DNA of 64,000 bases from Hyphomicrobiales bacterium (GCA_900470775.1 UCBZ01000032.1:62001-126000), one strand, 5' to 3'. Positions 42,292 to 52,015 are shown, counted from the stretch's first letter. Notes: generated by a model from the letters alone, not told the origin. Numbers and translations: made by a program.

Positions 42292-42729
42292 CTACGCCGA
42301 GCGCTGATTTAAGGCCGGCTCCATACTCAGCGTGAAAAAACCGGCCGGGACCGGTTGAGACGTTATGAAGCTGTTGGAGCGGAGTTCCCATGCCACGGAC
42401 AGCGCTTTGGCAAGAGCATCGAGACTGACCGGCTTCTGAATAAAGCCCTCGCCATCGGCTTTCGTCAGAACCCGGGCCAGGGGCTCCCCGGACAGATAAA
42501 GAATTGCCGGCCTCGACGTGCGGGGCAGCTGGCGGATGATCTCTGTCCCCAAATCACTGCCCATCCGATAATCAACCACAGCGACATCAGGTTGATGCGA
42601 GATCGCCAGATCGACAGCATCCCCAACAGTTCGTGCGACGCCAACGACATTGAACCCAACCTCGTTCAAGTAGTCCTCGAAGAGGTCTCCCAGCATTTCG
42701 TTATCTTCGGCAATCAGGATTTTGAGCAT
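42292..42729 (-). CDS. Single-domain response regulator
   Basis: 145 residues: one receiver domain and a 20-residue tail, no output domain. The phospho-acceptor is Asp53 in VAVVDYRMGS, with acidic pocket Glu8-Asp9 (LIAEDNEML) and the lysine in GFIQKPVSLDAL. Such stand-alone receivers pass phosphate between proteins. It is divergent from the hybrid histidine kinase at 43153 and may be its partner. Confidence 0.9.
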   Translation of the reverse strand: MLKILIAEDNEMLGDLFEDYLNEVGFNVVGVARTVGDAVDLAISHQPDVAVVDYRMGSDLGTEIIRQLPRTSRPAILYLSGEPLARVLTKADGEGFIQKPVSLDALAKALSVAWELRSNSFITSQPVPAGFFTLSMEPALNQRSA

Positions 42730-43152
42730 CGTCCCGCTCCGTCTTCGACGCGGATTAAGATCAATATTCCCCCCGACGCGAATCACATACTATCGCGCTC
42801 GTTGTCAGATGTCGTGCCGTCATCGCCTAGAACGATCAGCCAGTAGTGTGCAAAGCACGGCCATTGCCACTCGGTATTTGCCAGGCCGCTGTCGTTTCGC
42901 TCCGCTTCGTCACGGTACGACCGGCTTTCGACTTCCGCGGCGGCGCCGGAAATTGCCGTTCCAATCGTCATCGCGGCCGAGCGCATGGCATACCCCTGAC
43001 GACAGCATCACCGCCTGGACGCAAATGTGCTCCATGCCCGCAGCGGTCCTCATCGCCATTGTGAAACACGGCCGGCAACTCGCCGCGAGATGGAGATGGA
43101 CGGAAAGCGTGCTACTGCCTTGATGCATGAGTCATGCAGACGAGCCACGCGG
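42730..43152. other. Intergenic region between response regulator and hybrid kinase
   Basis: A 423-bp gap, less G+C rich than its flanks. Short open frames occur on both strands, but none has a good start or recognisable product. It probably holds two divergent promoters and a leader. Confidence 0.35.
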
Positions 43153-45879
43153 ATGACCACGGCTAAATCAAAGATCGTTTGGCGTTCGACAGCTGGAATA
43201 CCGTCTCGGCTCATCGCTCTTGCGCTCGTTGCGATCATACTCGTCCCGGCGGTCCTCTTTGCGCTGGTGGTGATCAAGCGGTTTTCCGCTGCAGAGCGCG
43301 CCCGCTACGAACAGGACGCGCTTGAGGTCGCCAGGAACGCCACTTCGATCCTGGACCGCCAGTTGCTCGGCTGGAGGACTGCGCTGCAGACGCTGGCGAC
43401 GTCCGACAATCTTCGCTCCGACGACCTGCCTGCGTTCTATCGCCAGGCCCTCCTCGTCAAATCCTTCATCGGCGGCGACATCGGGCTTCGCACGCTCAGC
43501 GGCGAGCAACTGCTCAGCACAACAGTGCGCCATGGCGAACCGCTGCCGCCATCACGCATCGCAGCAGATCCGGAGGCTGTCTCTGCCGGCAGGCCGTTCG
43601 TCTCCGACGTGTTCGTCGGCGGCATCGTAAACCGCCCTCTCGTGGCGGTGATTGTCCCCGTCACGATCGATGGCGAAGTCAAATATCTTCTCCACGTCAG
43701 CGTTGCGACGACGGTCCTGCATGATGTTCTGAGGGACGCAGTTCCATCCGACTGGATTGTCGGTGTCGGCGATCGGGCCGGGACCTATGTCATCCGTTCA
43801 GATGACGATGAAACCTTCAGAGGCAAGCCGGGCAACCCCGCCTTCCTGGGAAAGGCGATCGGCGAAAGCGGAACCTTCGCCGGCATGAGCGCCACCGGCG
43901 AGGAGGTGCTGGTCGGCTATGTCCGATCAGACGTATCGCGCTGGCTGATCGCAGCAAACATTCGGCAGGCGCTCATCGAACGCCCCCTGCAAGCCGCGCT
44001 GCTGACGCTCGCCGGCTTTGGAGCCCTGATTGTGATCCTTGCCTCAGCTGCGGCCCTGTGGCTGTGGCGGATGATCGAGAGGCCCCTAGCCATCTTGACG
44101 GCTGCCAGCGCGAATCTCGGCAAATCCGATCAGCCCATCGTGTTCAAGACCGGCTTACGCGAATTCGCTGCCTTGCGGGACGCGCTCTCGTCGGTATCCC
44201 ACCATCTCAGGATGGACAGCGAAGCGTTGGAGACGCGCGTCGCCTCGCGGACGCGGGAACTCGAGGAATCCAATGCAAAGCTGACCGCCGAAATCGAGCA
44301 CCGGACCGGGTTGGAGGCCATGCTGGTCCAGTCTCAAAAAATGGAGGCCATCGGCAATCTGACGGGCGGCGTCGCCCACGACTTCAATAACCTGCTTCAG
44401 GTCATCGGCGGGAATCTGCAACTCCTGTCACGCGAGGTCCGTGGCAACGAGAAGGCGCAGGCTCGTGTCGAAAAGGCCATGGCCGGCGTCGCGAGAGGCG
44501 CACATCTGTCGTCGCAACTGCTGTCTTTCGGGCGCAGGCAGCCGCTGGAGCCGAAAGTCGTCAGCGTGGGCCGCCTGATCCGCGGCATGGACGATCTGCT
44601 GCGCCGAACGATCGGCGAAGGCGTACAGATCGAGACCATCGTGGGAGGGGGGCTGTGGAACACCCTGGTCGATCCGACCAACCTCGAGAACGCCATCCTG
44701 AATCTCGCGATCAACGCGCGCGACGCGATGGAGGGCCACGGCCATCTCACGATCGAGGCCGGCAACGCCTTTCTCGATGACGCCTATGCCGACCGGCACG
44801 CCGAAGTGGCGGCCGGGCAATATGTGCAGGTGTCGGTCACCGATACAGGCACCGGCATGGAGCCCAAGATCCTGGCAAAGGCCTTCGAGCCGTTCTTTTC
44901 GACGAAGCCCCAGGGCAAGGGAACCGGTCTGGGCCTGTCGATGGTCTTCGGCTTCGTCAAGCAGTCCGGCGGCCATATCAAGGTCTATAGCGAGCCCGGC
45001 CAGGGCACGACCGTCAAACTCTACCTGCCGCGGTCGAACCATGCCGAAGACGGACCCCATGTGGAGGACACAGGCCCCGTCGTTGGTGGAACGGAAACAG
45101 TTTTCGTCGTTGAAGACGACGATGCCGTGCGCGACACCGTCATCGCAAGTCTGGAGGAATTGGGATATCGCGTCCTGAAGGCTCCGGACGCCCAAAGCGC
45201 ACTCGTCGTCTTCGAAAGCGGCGTGACGGTCGACCTGCTGTTTACCGATGTGGTCATGCCGGGTCCGCTGAAAAGCGCGGAGCTGGCACGGAAGGCCAAG
45301 GAGCTCCTCCCTCAGCTCAGTGTGCTGTTCACCTCCGGCTATACCGAGAATTCGATCGTCCATGGCGGACGGCTCGACGAGGGCGTCAATCTGCTCTCCA
45401 AGCCCTATTCGCGCGATATGCTGGCACGCAAGATCCGGCAGGTCCTGGCCCGGGACGGAAAGATGCCGAAGCATGACGCCCCGCCCCCGGAACCTGAGAT
45501 CGAGCCGGAGAATGTCCTGCAGCCTAGGAATTCACTGATCGTCCTCGTTTGCGAGGACGATCCGCTCATCCGGCTCGATACCGCCGACATGATTCAAGGG
45601 CTTGGTCATACCGTAATCGAAGCGGAAAACGGCCTGGACGCGCTCAAGATCGCAACCGCGCGGGACATCGATGTGCTGTTCACCGATGTCGGCTTGCCCG
45701 ACATCAGCGGCGGCGAACTGGCCGCTCGCGTTCGCACACACAAGCCGCAGGTTGCCATCGTCTTCGCCACGGGCCAGACTCAGGTCGACGGCTTTGAGGG
45801 CGGGCCCCGAACAGCGATTCTCAACAAGCCCTATCAATTTTCGAAGCTGCAGGAGGTTCTGGACGGCCTGCGCCTCTGA
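43153..45879 (+). CDS. Hybrid sensor histidine kinase with two receiver domains
   Basis: 908 residues from the ATG at 43153. Transmembrane helix about 18-41, a periplasmic dCache-like sensor of about 240 residues, second helix about 283-306 and a short coiled coil follow. The HisKA domain has His409 in GGVAHDFNNLL; the ATPase domain has N-box LNLAINARDAM and G-boxes VTDTGTGM and GTGLGLSMVFGF. Two receivers have phospho-Asp699 (LLFTDVVMPG) and Asp845 (LFTDVGLPD). No Hpt domain is present. The ligand is unknown. Confidence 0.92.
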   Translation: MTTAKSKIVWRSTAGIPSRLIALALVAIILVPAVLFALVVIKRFSAAERARYEQDALEVARNATSILDRQLLGWRTALQTLATSDNLRSDDLPAFYRQALLVKSFIGGDIGLRTLSGEQLLSTTVRHGEPLPPSRIAADPEAVSAGRPFVSDVFVGGIVNRPLVAVIVPVTIDGEVKYLLHVSVATTVLHDVLRDAVPSDWIVGVGDRAGTYVIRSDDDETFRGKPGNPAFLGKAIGESGTFAGMSATGEEVLVGYVRSDVSRWLIAANIRQALIERPLQAALLTLAGFGALIVILASAAALWLWRMIERPLAILTAASANLGKSDQPIVFKTGLREFAALRDALSSVSHHLRMDSEALETRVASRTRELEESNAKLTAEIEHRTGLEAMLVQSQKMEAIGNLTGGVAHDFNNLLQVIGGNLQLLSREVRGNEKAQARVEKAMAGVARGAHLSSQLLSFGRRQPLEPKVVSVGRLIRGMDDLLRRTIGEGVQIETIVGGGLWNTLVDPTNLENAILNLAINARDAMEGHGHLTIEAGNAFLDDAYADRHAEVAAGQYVQVSVTDTGTGMEPKILAKAFEPFFSTKPQGKGTGLGLSMVFGFVKQSGGHIKVYSEPGQGTTVKLYLPRSNHAEDGPHVEDTGPVVGGTETVFVVEDDDAVRDTVIASLEELGYRVLKAPDAQSALVVFESGVTVDLLFTDVVMPGPLKSAELARKAKELLPQLSVLFTSGYTENSIVHGGRLDEGVNLLSKPYSRDMLARKIRQVLARDGKMPKHDAPPPEPEIEPENVLQPRNSLIVLVCEDDPLIRLDTADMIQGLGHTVIEAENGLDALKIATARDIDVLFTDVGLPDISGGELAARVRTHKPQVAIVFATGQTQVDGFEGGPRTAILNKPYQFSKLQEVLDGLRL

Positions 45880-45937
45880 ACGGATCACAAATCCCCATTG
45901 CCGCAGGTCACCGGTAGCGGGGAGAGATTTGTCGGGA

Positions 45938-46228
45938 TCACGATCGGGATCGAAGATCAGTGGCAAGACATGTGTTGCGAGCGGCACGCTCGGCCAGCTT
46001 CTCGGCAGCCTGCGACGCGACCAGTCGCCAGAGGCGCCATCTCAGCGCCTGGCTTTCTTCCACCAGGCACAGGCATGCCGCAACGCGTTCAGCCGGCAGC
46101 AGATCCGACTGCTGCTCGGCACAGGACATCAGATCGGCGGGATAGTCCGCCCGGAACACCACCGTTACCGCAACCCATACAAGGGCGGCGCCTGCAAGAA
46201 CCGCCAGCAGGTAGGCCGGGCGCATCAT
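45938..46228 (-). CDS. Small hypothetical membrane-anchored protein
   Basis: 96 residues with an N-terminal transmembrane helix (YLLAVLAGAALVWVAVTVVF), then a polar part with four cysteines (LMSCAEQQ, VAACLCLVEE, NTCLATD). The tail is Arg-rich and amphipathic. No family recognised. It lies alone, convergent with the hybrid kinase. Confidence 0.5.
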   Translation of the reverse strand: MMRPAYLLAVLAGAALVWVAVTVVFRADYPADLMSCAEQQSDLLPAERVAACLCLVEESQALRWRLWRLVASQAAEKLAERAARNTCLATDLRSRS

Positions 46229-46464
46229 GCGGCCATCGCTGGGTTTGCGAGTAATAGGCAAGGCGTCACTTCATGGCTGGCGGGGCTATCAGCAAACGCT
46301 GCCGATCTTAACATTCTGTAATTTCCACCGGCTTCCGAAGGTGGCCCTGGAGCCGGATCGGAACCGCCTCCTGGAGCACACCAACCACATCCTCAGCCAG
46401 CGGAAGCAGCGATCGCGGCCGATGCGGCCGTCTGCTATGATGAAGCCGTGAGGGAGATCGCAGC

Positions 46465-47295
46465 GTGGCCCGGATCGATACCCGAAACAGCTCACGCTAC
46501 TGGGAGGACCCCCATGTCCGGGGCCTGAGCTGTCTCGCCGCCGATTTCACCAGCCATGACTATGCGCCCCACAGCCACGATGCCCTCGTCGTTGCCGTGA
46601 CCGAAGATGGCGGCTCGCAGTTCAAGAGCCGTGGTTCGACGGAGGAGGCCAGCACGTCCCGGCTTTTGGTGTTCAACCCCGCAGAGCCGCATTCCGGGAG
46701 CATGGGCTGGAGCCAGCGCTGGCGCTATCGCGGCCTCTATCTCAGCCAGACCGCCATCGATGCGGTGAGTCATATGCTGGGCATCGCGGCGACGCCCTAT
46801 TTCACCGCCAACGTCTTCAGGGACGAGGCCCTCGTCGGCTCCTTCCTGTCGCTGCATCGGGCTCTCGACGCAGGAGGCGACCCATTCGAGGACAGCGAGC
46901 TTCTGGTGAGCAGTTTCGGCGTGCTGTTCGCTCGTCATGGCAGTGGCGGAACACGCATCCCGGTCGCACCCTGCGACCGGGACCTTGCAGGCCGGGTGCA
47001 GGCACTGATGACCGAGCGCCATGCGGAGGCATTGACCCTCGACGGCATGGGCGCGGCTGTTGGCCTGACACCGTTCCAGCTCATCGGGCTATTCAGGCGG
47101 GCGACAGGGCTGACACCTCACGCCTATCTCACGCAGGTCCGGTTGAGGGCGGCGCTGGGCGAGTTGAGGGCGGGCAGACCCATCGTCGAGGCGGCCCTGG
47201 CCGCCGGGTTCTGCGACCAGAGCGCGCTGAACCGGCACTTCAAGCGCTGCTTCGGCATCACGCCCCTGCAGTGGCAGCGCGCCGCGCGGAGCTGA
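46465..47295 (+). CDS. AraC-family transcriptional regulator with cupin sensor domain
   Basis: 276 residues starting on GTG with GGGAG upstream. The N-terminal cupin (HDYAPHSHDALVVAVTEDGG, FNPAEPHSG) binds a small effector. The C-terminal helix-turn-helix pair is LTLDGMGAAVGLTPFQLIGL and PIVEAALAAGFCDQSALNRH with FKRCFGITPLQWQRAA. It likely controls the alaX-eamA pair immediately downstream, as related regulators do for adjacent amino-acid exporters. Confidence 0.88.
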   Translation: MARIDTRNSSRYWEDPHVRGLSCLAADFTSHDYAPHSHDALVVAVTEDGGSQFKSRGSTEEASTSRLLVFNPAEPHSGSMGWSQRWRYRGLYLSQTAIDAVSHMLGIAATPYFTANVFRDEALVGSFLSLHRALDAGGDPFEDSELLVSSFGVLFARHGSGGTRIPVAPCDRDLAGRVQALMTERHAEALTLDGMGAAVGLTPFQLIGLFRRATGLTPHAYLTQVRLRAALGELRAGRPIVEAALAAGFCDQSALNRHFKRCFGITPLQWQRAARS

Positions 47296-47395
47296 GGCGT
47301 CGCGCAATTCCAGCCAATAACGGCCGGCGCAACTCTGCCACTCTCTCCTGAACACGGGGCCGTCAGCGCCCGCAGGCGTCAGGATAATTTTTGGC

Positions 47396-48136
47396 ATGGG
47401 CCGGTATTACTGTCTCGACAACCCCGACACGCTGACGCTTTCGACCATCGTCACCGCCTCGGCGCCCGGCCGGCTGCTTCTGCGCGAGAGCCCGTTCTAC
47501 CCCGGCGGCGGCGGACAGCTGCCCGATCGCGGCCTGCTGCGCTGGGCGGGCGGCGAGAGCGCGATCATCGGCTTCGATCTGCAGGACGGCGACGTCTGGC
47601 ATCTGTTGGCCGACGCGATCGAACTCCCCGCCGGGCCGGTCGAGGCTGCGATCGATCCGGTCTTCCGGCAGCTGATGCGCGAGCTTCATACCGGTCTGCA
47701 CATCGTCAACGCGCTGGTCTACCAATCCTGCGATGGCGCGCTCGTCACCGGCGTCCAGATGAATGAGGATGGCACCGCGCGGATCGATTTCGATCTGCCC
47801 GAGGCCGACAATGATCGCCTGAGAGCGCTCGAGCCTGAGATCAACGACGTCATTCGGCGGGATCTCGCGGTCCGCGCCAGCCTCGTGTCGCAAGCGCAGG
47901 CCAGCGCCGAGCCTGGACTGATCCGGTCGCGATCGGTCGCGCCGCCACCCGCCCCCGACGGGCTGGTCCGGATCGTCGAGATCGTCGGTCTCGATCGCCA
48001 GGCCTGCGGCGGGACGCATCTCGCCTCGACCGGCGCCTCGCGTCCGCTGCGGATCCTCAAGATCGACAACAAGGGCCGCCACAACCGGCGCCTGCGCCTC
48101 GGCCTCGAAGGCAGCCCACGTGAAGGCATGGCATGA
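47396..48136 (+). CDS. Alanyl-tRNA editing protein (AlaX)
   Basis: A 246-residue free-standing editing domain that hydrolyses mischarged Ser- or Gly-tRNA(Ala). Zinc site: His98 and His102 in ELHTGLHIVN, Cys204 and His208 in ACGGTHLAS. ESPFYPGGGGQLPDRG is the classic N-terminal motif. The stop overlaps the EamA start (ATGA), so editing and export of an amino acid may be linked. Confidence 0.92.
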   Translation: MGRYYCLDNPDTLTLSTIVTASAPGRLLLRESPFYPGGGGQLPDRGLLRWAGGESAIIGFDLQDGDVWHLLADAIELPAGPVEAAIDPVFRQLMRELHTGLHIVNALVYQSCDGALVTGVQMNEDGTARIDFDLPEADNDRLRALEPEINDVIRRDLAVRASLVSQAQASAEPGLIRSRSVAPPPAPDGLVRIVEIVGLDRQACGGTHLASTGASRPLRILKIDNKGRHNRRLRLGLEGSPREGMA

Positions 48137-49071
48137 GGCCACTTCTCCTGAAGCCGCTTCTCCTGGCGCTGTGGGCGCGACCCGTTCTGCTGCTCTGGCT
48201 GCCGCCATTGTTCTGGGCTGGCAACCTCGTGCTCGGCCGTGCGCTCGCTCCGAGCTTTCCGCCGGTCTCGCTCGCCGTCGGGCGCTGGCTGGTGGCGCTG
48301 GCCGTGCTCGCACCCTTCGTGGCGCGCCGCGCCTACGAGCAGCGGCACCTGCTGCGCCGGCATGCCAGGCTCGTCCTCGGCTGCGGTGCCTTCGGCATCG
48401 CCGGCTACAATGCACTCGGCTATCTCGCCTTGCAGACCGTGCCGGCTGCGAGCGTCGCCTTCCTGAACTCGACCCTGCCGTTGATGGTGCCGCTGGCAGC
48501 CTTCGCGCTCGGTATCGAGCGGGTCGCACTGCGCACGCTCTGCGGCATCATCCTGTCCTTCGTCGGCGTCGCCTGGATCGTGTCGCGCGGCGAGGTCGGC
48601 AGCCTGCGGCAGCTTTCGCTCGGCGGCGGCGAGCTTCTCGTCCTCGTCGCCGTCGCCAACTACGCGCTCTACTCAGTGCTGCTTCGGCGCAAGCCCACCG
48701 AGCTCGACCCGCTCGTCTTTCTAGCCGCGACGATGGTGGCCGGCCTTTTCGTGCTGATACCCTTCTGGGCCGTGGAGATCGGCCATGGTGCGGTGATCCC
48801 GCGCGACGCGGGCTCGCTCGCCGCCGTGCTCTATATCGGCATCTTCGCCTCGCTCGCGGCCTTCGTGCTCTGGAACCGCTGCGTCGCCACGCTCGGCGCG
48901 ACCGTCACCGGCGCCTCGTTCCATCTCGTCGCGCTCTTCACCGCCGCGCTCGCCTTCCTGGTGCTCGGCGAGCCGGTGCGAGCGTTCCACCTCATCGGCA
49001 TCGCGCTGATCCTGGCGGGCTTCGCGCTCGCGACCTTTCGCCGAACCGCCCGATCTATAGCTGGGTCCTGA
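48133..49071 (+). CDS. EamA-family (DMT) transporter
   Basis: 312 residues, ten transmembrane helices in two EamA repeats (WLPPLFWAGNLVLGRALAP; ELLVLVAVANYALYSVLLRR). Members export amino acids and other small metabolites. Co-translated with alaX and behind an AraC-type regulator. Confidence 0.9.
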   Translation: MRPLLLKPLLLALWARPVLLLWLPPLFWAGNLVLGRALAPSFPPVSLAVGRWLVALAVLAPFVARRAYEQRHLLRRHARLVLGCGAFGIAGYNALGYLALQTVPAASVAFLNSTLPLMVPLAAFALGIERVALRTLCGIILSFVGVAWIVSRGEVGSLRQLSLGGGELLVLVAVANYALYSVLLRRKPTELDPLVFLAATMVAGLFVLIPFWAVEIGHGAVIPRDAGSLAAVLYIGIFASLAAFVLWNRCVATLGATVTGASFHLVALFTAALAFLVLGEPVRAFHLIGIALILAGFALATFRRTARSIAGS

Positions 49072-49146
49072 GCGAGGCCTCGGCGCGAGATCGGCCAGAT
49101 AGCTGCGTTCGGCGTTAGAACGTGAAGCCAAGCGACAGCGTCGCCT

Positions 49147-51492
49147 CTAGCCAGCCTGGCCAGCGTTGAAGCGCAGCAATCTTAGCGCGTTGGCCGTGAC
49201 GATGACCGTTGCGCCGGTATCGGCCAGGATTGCGACCCAGAGCCCGGTGTAGCCGAAGACCGTGGTCACGAGGAACACCGCCTTGAGCCCGAGCGCGATC
49301 GCGATGTTGACGCGGATGTTGCTCATCGTCGCCCGCGCCAGCCGGATCATGGCGGCGACATCGCGGACACGGCTCTTCAGGATCGCGGCATCCGCCGTCT
49401 CCAGCGCGACATCGGTGCCCGAGCCCATCGCGACGCCGATGCCGGCGGCGGCGAGCGCCGGCGCATCGTTGATGCCGTCACCGACCATCATGACCGAGGC
49501 CCCGGTGGAGAGCGCCTTGATCGCCGTGACCTTGTCCTGCGGCATCAATTCGGCCTTGTGCTCCATGCCCAGCGAGCCGGCGATGGCGGCACCCGTGCAC
49601 GCGTTGTCGCCAGTCAGCATCAGCGAGCGAACGCCCAAGGCCTTCAGCTCGGCGATGCCTTGCGCCGCATCCTCGCGCGGCTCGTCGCGCATCGCGATCA
49701 GCCCGGCGAGAATGCCATCGGCGATCACGGCGGCGACGGTCTTGCCGGCGCTTTCCAGTTGCTCGACGGCGACGTTGGCCTGGTCGTCGAAGGCCGCGCG
49801 AGAGAGCGCACGGCGCGGCGCGCCGACGAAGATAGCGACGCCGTCGAGCGTGCCTGTGACGCCCTGGCCGGCGATGGCCTTTGCTTCGATCGCGTTGCGC
49901 AGCGGGATCGTGTCGGCCCTGGCGCGCTCGATGATCGCCAGCGCCAGCGGGTGACTCGACCCGGTCTCGACCGAGGCCGCCAGTTCGACGACCTCGCGCT
50001 CCGAACGTCCCAATGCGACGATTTCGGTCACCCGTGGCAGGCCCTGCGTCAGCGTGCCCGTCTTGTCGAAGGCGACGATGCCGGTGCGGGCGGCGGCCTC
50101 GATGACGACGCCGCCCTTCATCAGCAGGCCCTGGCGCGCGCCGGTCGAGAGCGAGGCGGCGATCGCGGCCGGCACCGAGATCACGAGTGCGCAGGGACAG
50201 CCGATCAGCAGCAGGGTCAGCGCGCGGTAAATCCAGACCGGCCACTCGCCACCGAGCAGCACAGGCGGCACGATCGCGACCAGTACGGCGAGACCGACGA
50301 TGACCGGCATGTAGATGCGCGAGAAACGGTCGATGAAGCGCTCGGTCGGGGCGCGCGCCTCCTGCGCCTCCTCGACCAGCCGAATGATGCGCGAGATGGT
50401 GTTGTCTTCCGCCGCCTTGGTGACGCGCACGCGCAGCGCCGCCTCACTGTTGACCGAGCCGGCAAAGACCGGGTCGCCGACGCCCTTGGTCTTGGGCACG
50501 GATTCGCCGGTGACCGGGCTCTCGTCGATGCCGGAGATGCCGTCGGTGATCTCGCCATCGGCGGGGATGCGGTCGCCGGGGCGCACCAGCACGATCTGGC
50601 CGATCGCGAGGCCTGCCGCATCGACGGTGCGCGTTTCGCCGTTCTCCTCGATGATCGCGGTCTTGGGCACGAGATCGCCCAGTGCCCGGATCGAGGCGCG
50701 GGCACGATCGGCGGCGACGCCCTCCAGAACCTCGCCGACCGCGAACAGGAAGACGACCAGCGCCGCCTCCTCGGCCGCCCCGATGAACAATGCGCCGGTA
50801 GCGGCGATGGTCATCAGCATCTCGATGGTGAAGGGCATGCCGGCGCTGGCCGCCGCAAAGGCCTTGCGCGCAACCGGGACGATGCCGATCAGGCAGGCGG
50901 CGACAAAGGCCCAGTGCGCCGCCGCCGGCCAGGCGAGGCTCGCCGCCCAGGCCGCAGCGAGGCAAGCGCCGGTGACCAGCACCAGCCGGCCCTTGCCGGT
51001 CTGGGACCAGGACATGCCATCAGGCGTCGCCTCATGGACATGGCCAGGTATGCCGTGCCCGGCATCGGCTGCCTGCTTTGGGCTGGCGGCAGGCGCATGA
51101 TCGTGACCGTCATACGCGTGGTCGTGTCTATGGTGACCATGATCGTGGTGGTCGTGATCGTGAGAGCCGTGGTCATGCCCGCAGCAGCCGCAGCCATCCT
51201 CTGCCACCTTCGCAGGAATCGGCTGCGGGACCGCCTTCGGGGTGAGCGCGGCGGTGGTGTAGCCGAGGCTGGCGACGCGCTTTTCGATGGCGTCGCGGCC
51301 GGTCCGGCTCTCGTCGAGCGCCAGCGTCATGGTTTCGCTCATCACGGAAAGCTTGACCTCGCTGACGCCGGGCAGGCGCTCGACCGCGCCGCGGATCGTC
51401 GCCGCGCAGTTCGCGCAGTCCATGCCGCCGATCTTCCAGCTCAAACTCTGCGAGTTCACGGTCTCGCCGCTCGAATCCGGGGTCGTCGTCAT
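49147..51492 (-). CDS. Zn/Cd/Pb-translocating P1B-type ATPase (ZntA-like)
   Basis: 781 residues from the ATG at 51492. The HMA domain has Cys26 and Cys29 (GGMDCANCAATI). A His-rich linker (about 108-150, GCGCCGHDHGSHDHDHHDHG) probably binds zinc. Channel motif GCPCALVIS, phosphorylation motif DKTGTLTQG and ATP-hinge MMVGDGINDAPAL are present. Helix 7 Lys (GLKAVFL) and helix 8 Asp (LADTGATVIV) mark the Zn/Cd/Pb subgroup. It exports the metal to the periplasm. A divergent MerR regulator and its 19-bp-spacer promoter lie upstream. Confidence 0.94.
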   Translation of the reverse strand: MTTTPDSSGETVNSQSLSWKIGGMDCANCAATIRGAVERLPGVSEVKLSVMSETMTLALDESRTGRDAIEKRVASLGYTTAALTPKAVPQPIPAKVAEDGCGCCGHDHGSHDHDHHDHGHHRHDHAYDGHDHAPAASPKQAADAGHGIPGHVHEATPDGMSWSQTGKGRLVLVTGACLAAAWAASLAWPAAAHWAFVAACLIGIVPVARKAFAAASAGMPFTIEMLMTIAATGALFIGAAEEAALVVFLFAVGEVLEGVAADRARASIRALGDLVPKTAIIEENGETRTVDAAGLAIGQIVLVRPGDRIPADGEITDGISGIDESPVTGESVPKTKGVGDPVFAGSVNSEAALRVRVTKAAEDNTISRIIRLVEEAQEARAPTERFIDRFSRIYMPVIVGLAVLVAIVPPVLLGGEWPVWIYRALTLLLIGCPCALVISVPAAIAASLSTGARQGLLMKGGVVIEAAARTGIVAFDKTGTLTQGLPRVTEIVALGRSEREVVELAASVETGSSHPLALAIIERARADTIPLRNAIEAKAIAGQGVTGTLDGVAIFVGAPRRALSRAAFDDQANVAVEQLESAGKTVAAVIADGILAGLIAMRDEPREDAAQGIAELKALGVRSLMLTGDNACTGAAIAGSLGMEHKAELMPQDKVTAIKALSTGASVMMVGDGINDAPALAAAGIGVAMGSGTDVALETADAAILKSRVRDVAAMIRLARATMSNIRVNIAIALGLKAVFLVTTVFGYTGLWVAILADTGATVIVTANALRLLRFNAGQAG

Positions 51493-51526
51493 GGTCGTCT
51501 CCGCTTGCAAGGCTTGCGAGACACCC

Positions 51527-51557
51527 TAGATACGACCTCTAGCCACTTCAGGTTCAA
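51527..51557 (-). promoter_or_regulatory. MerR-type promoter of the metal ATPase gene
   Basis: Read leftward: -35 TTGAAC (51557-51552), a 19-bp spacer, and -10 TATCTA (51532-51527). The overlong spacer holds an imperfect dyad, ACCT-N11-AGGT. This is the standard layout activated by ZntR/CadR/CueR proteins through DNA twisting. Confidence 0.78.
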
Positions 51558-51565
51558 GAGGTAAA

Positions 51566-52015
51566 ATGACGATGGACGCGAAAATCGCCAAGCGCGTCAT
51601 GCCGATCGGCTCGCTGTCGGACCGGACCGGCGTCAAGGTCGAGACGATCCGCTATTACGAGCAGGTCGGGCTTTTGCCGCAGCCGGAACGCTCCGAGGGC
51701 AACCAGCGCCGCTATGGCCGCGTTCATGTCGAGCGGCTCGCCTTCATCAAGCACGCGCGCGATCTCGGATTTCCGGTCGACGGCATCCGCACCTTGCTCC
51801 GGCTCTCCGACAATCCCGGCATGGCCTGCGACGAGGCCCATGCGATCTCGGTCGCCCATCTCGACGAGGTCCGGCACAAGATCGCGCGGCTGCGCTCGCT
51901 GGAGAAAGAGCTGGAGCGCATTGCCGCGACCTGCTCGGGCGGCGTCGCGGCCTGCGATTGCGCGATCATCGAGGCGCTGGCGGACCACAGCCAATGCCGG
52001 CACGAGCGACACTAG
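51566..52015 (+). CDS. MerR-family metal-responsive regulator (ZntR/CadR-like)
   Basis: 149 residues. The helix-turn-helix begins IGSLSDRTGVKVETIRYYEQ and the wing includes GLLPQPERSEGNQRRYG. A dimerisation helix leads to a metal site: Cys88 (GMACDEAH) and Cys123/Cys130/Cys132 (TCSGGVAACDCA) plus Cys144. The cysteine at the start of the long helix and the CxxG-type loop match Zn/Cd/Pb sensors. It should activate the divergent ATPase gene. Start at 51566 or 51572. Confidence 0.92.
   Translation: MTMDAKIAKRVMPIGSLSDRTGVKVETIRYYEQVGLLPQPERSEGNQRRYGRVHVERLAFIKHARDLGFPVDGIRTLLRLSDNPGMACDEAHAISVAHLDEVRHKIARLRSLEKELERIAATCSGGVAACDCAIIEALADHSQCRHERH

Noticed and set aside
42783-43128. Short frames upstream of the hybrid kinase as possible anti-sigma or small regulator genes
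   Set aside because: No NepR-like or other pattern, poor starts, overlapping frames on both strands.
49558-51564. 668-codon plus-strand frame antisense to the metal ATPase
   Set aside because: The minus-strand ATPase has all P-type motifs. The antisense frame has none and overlaps the divergent promoter.
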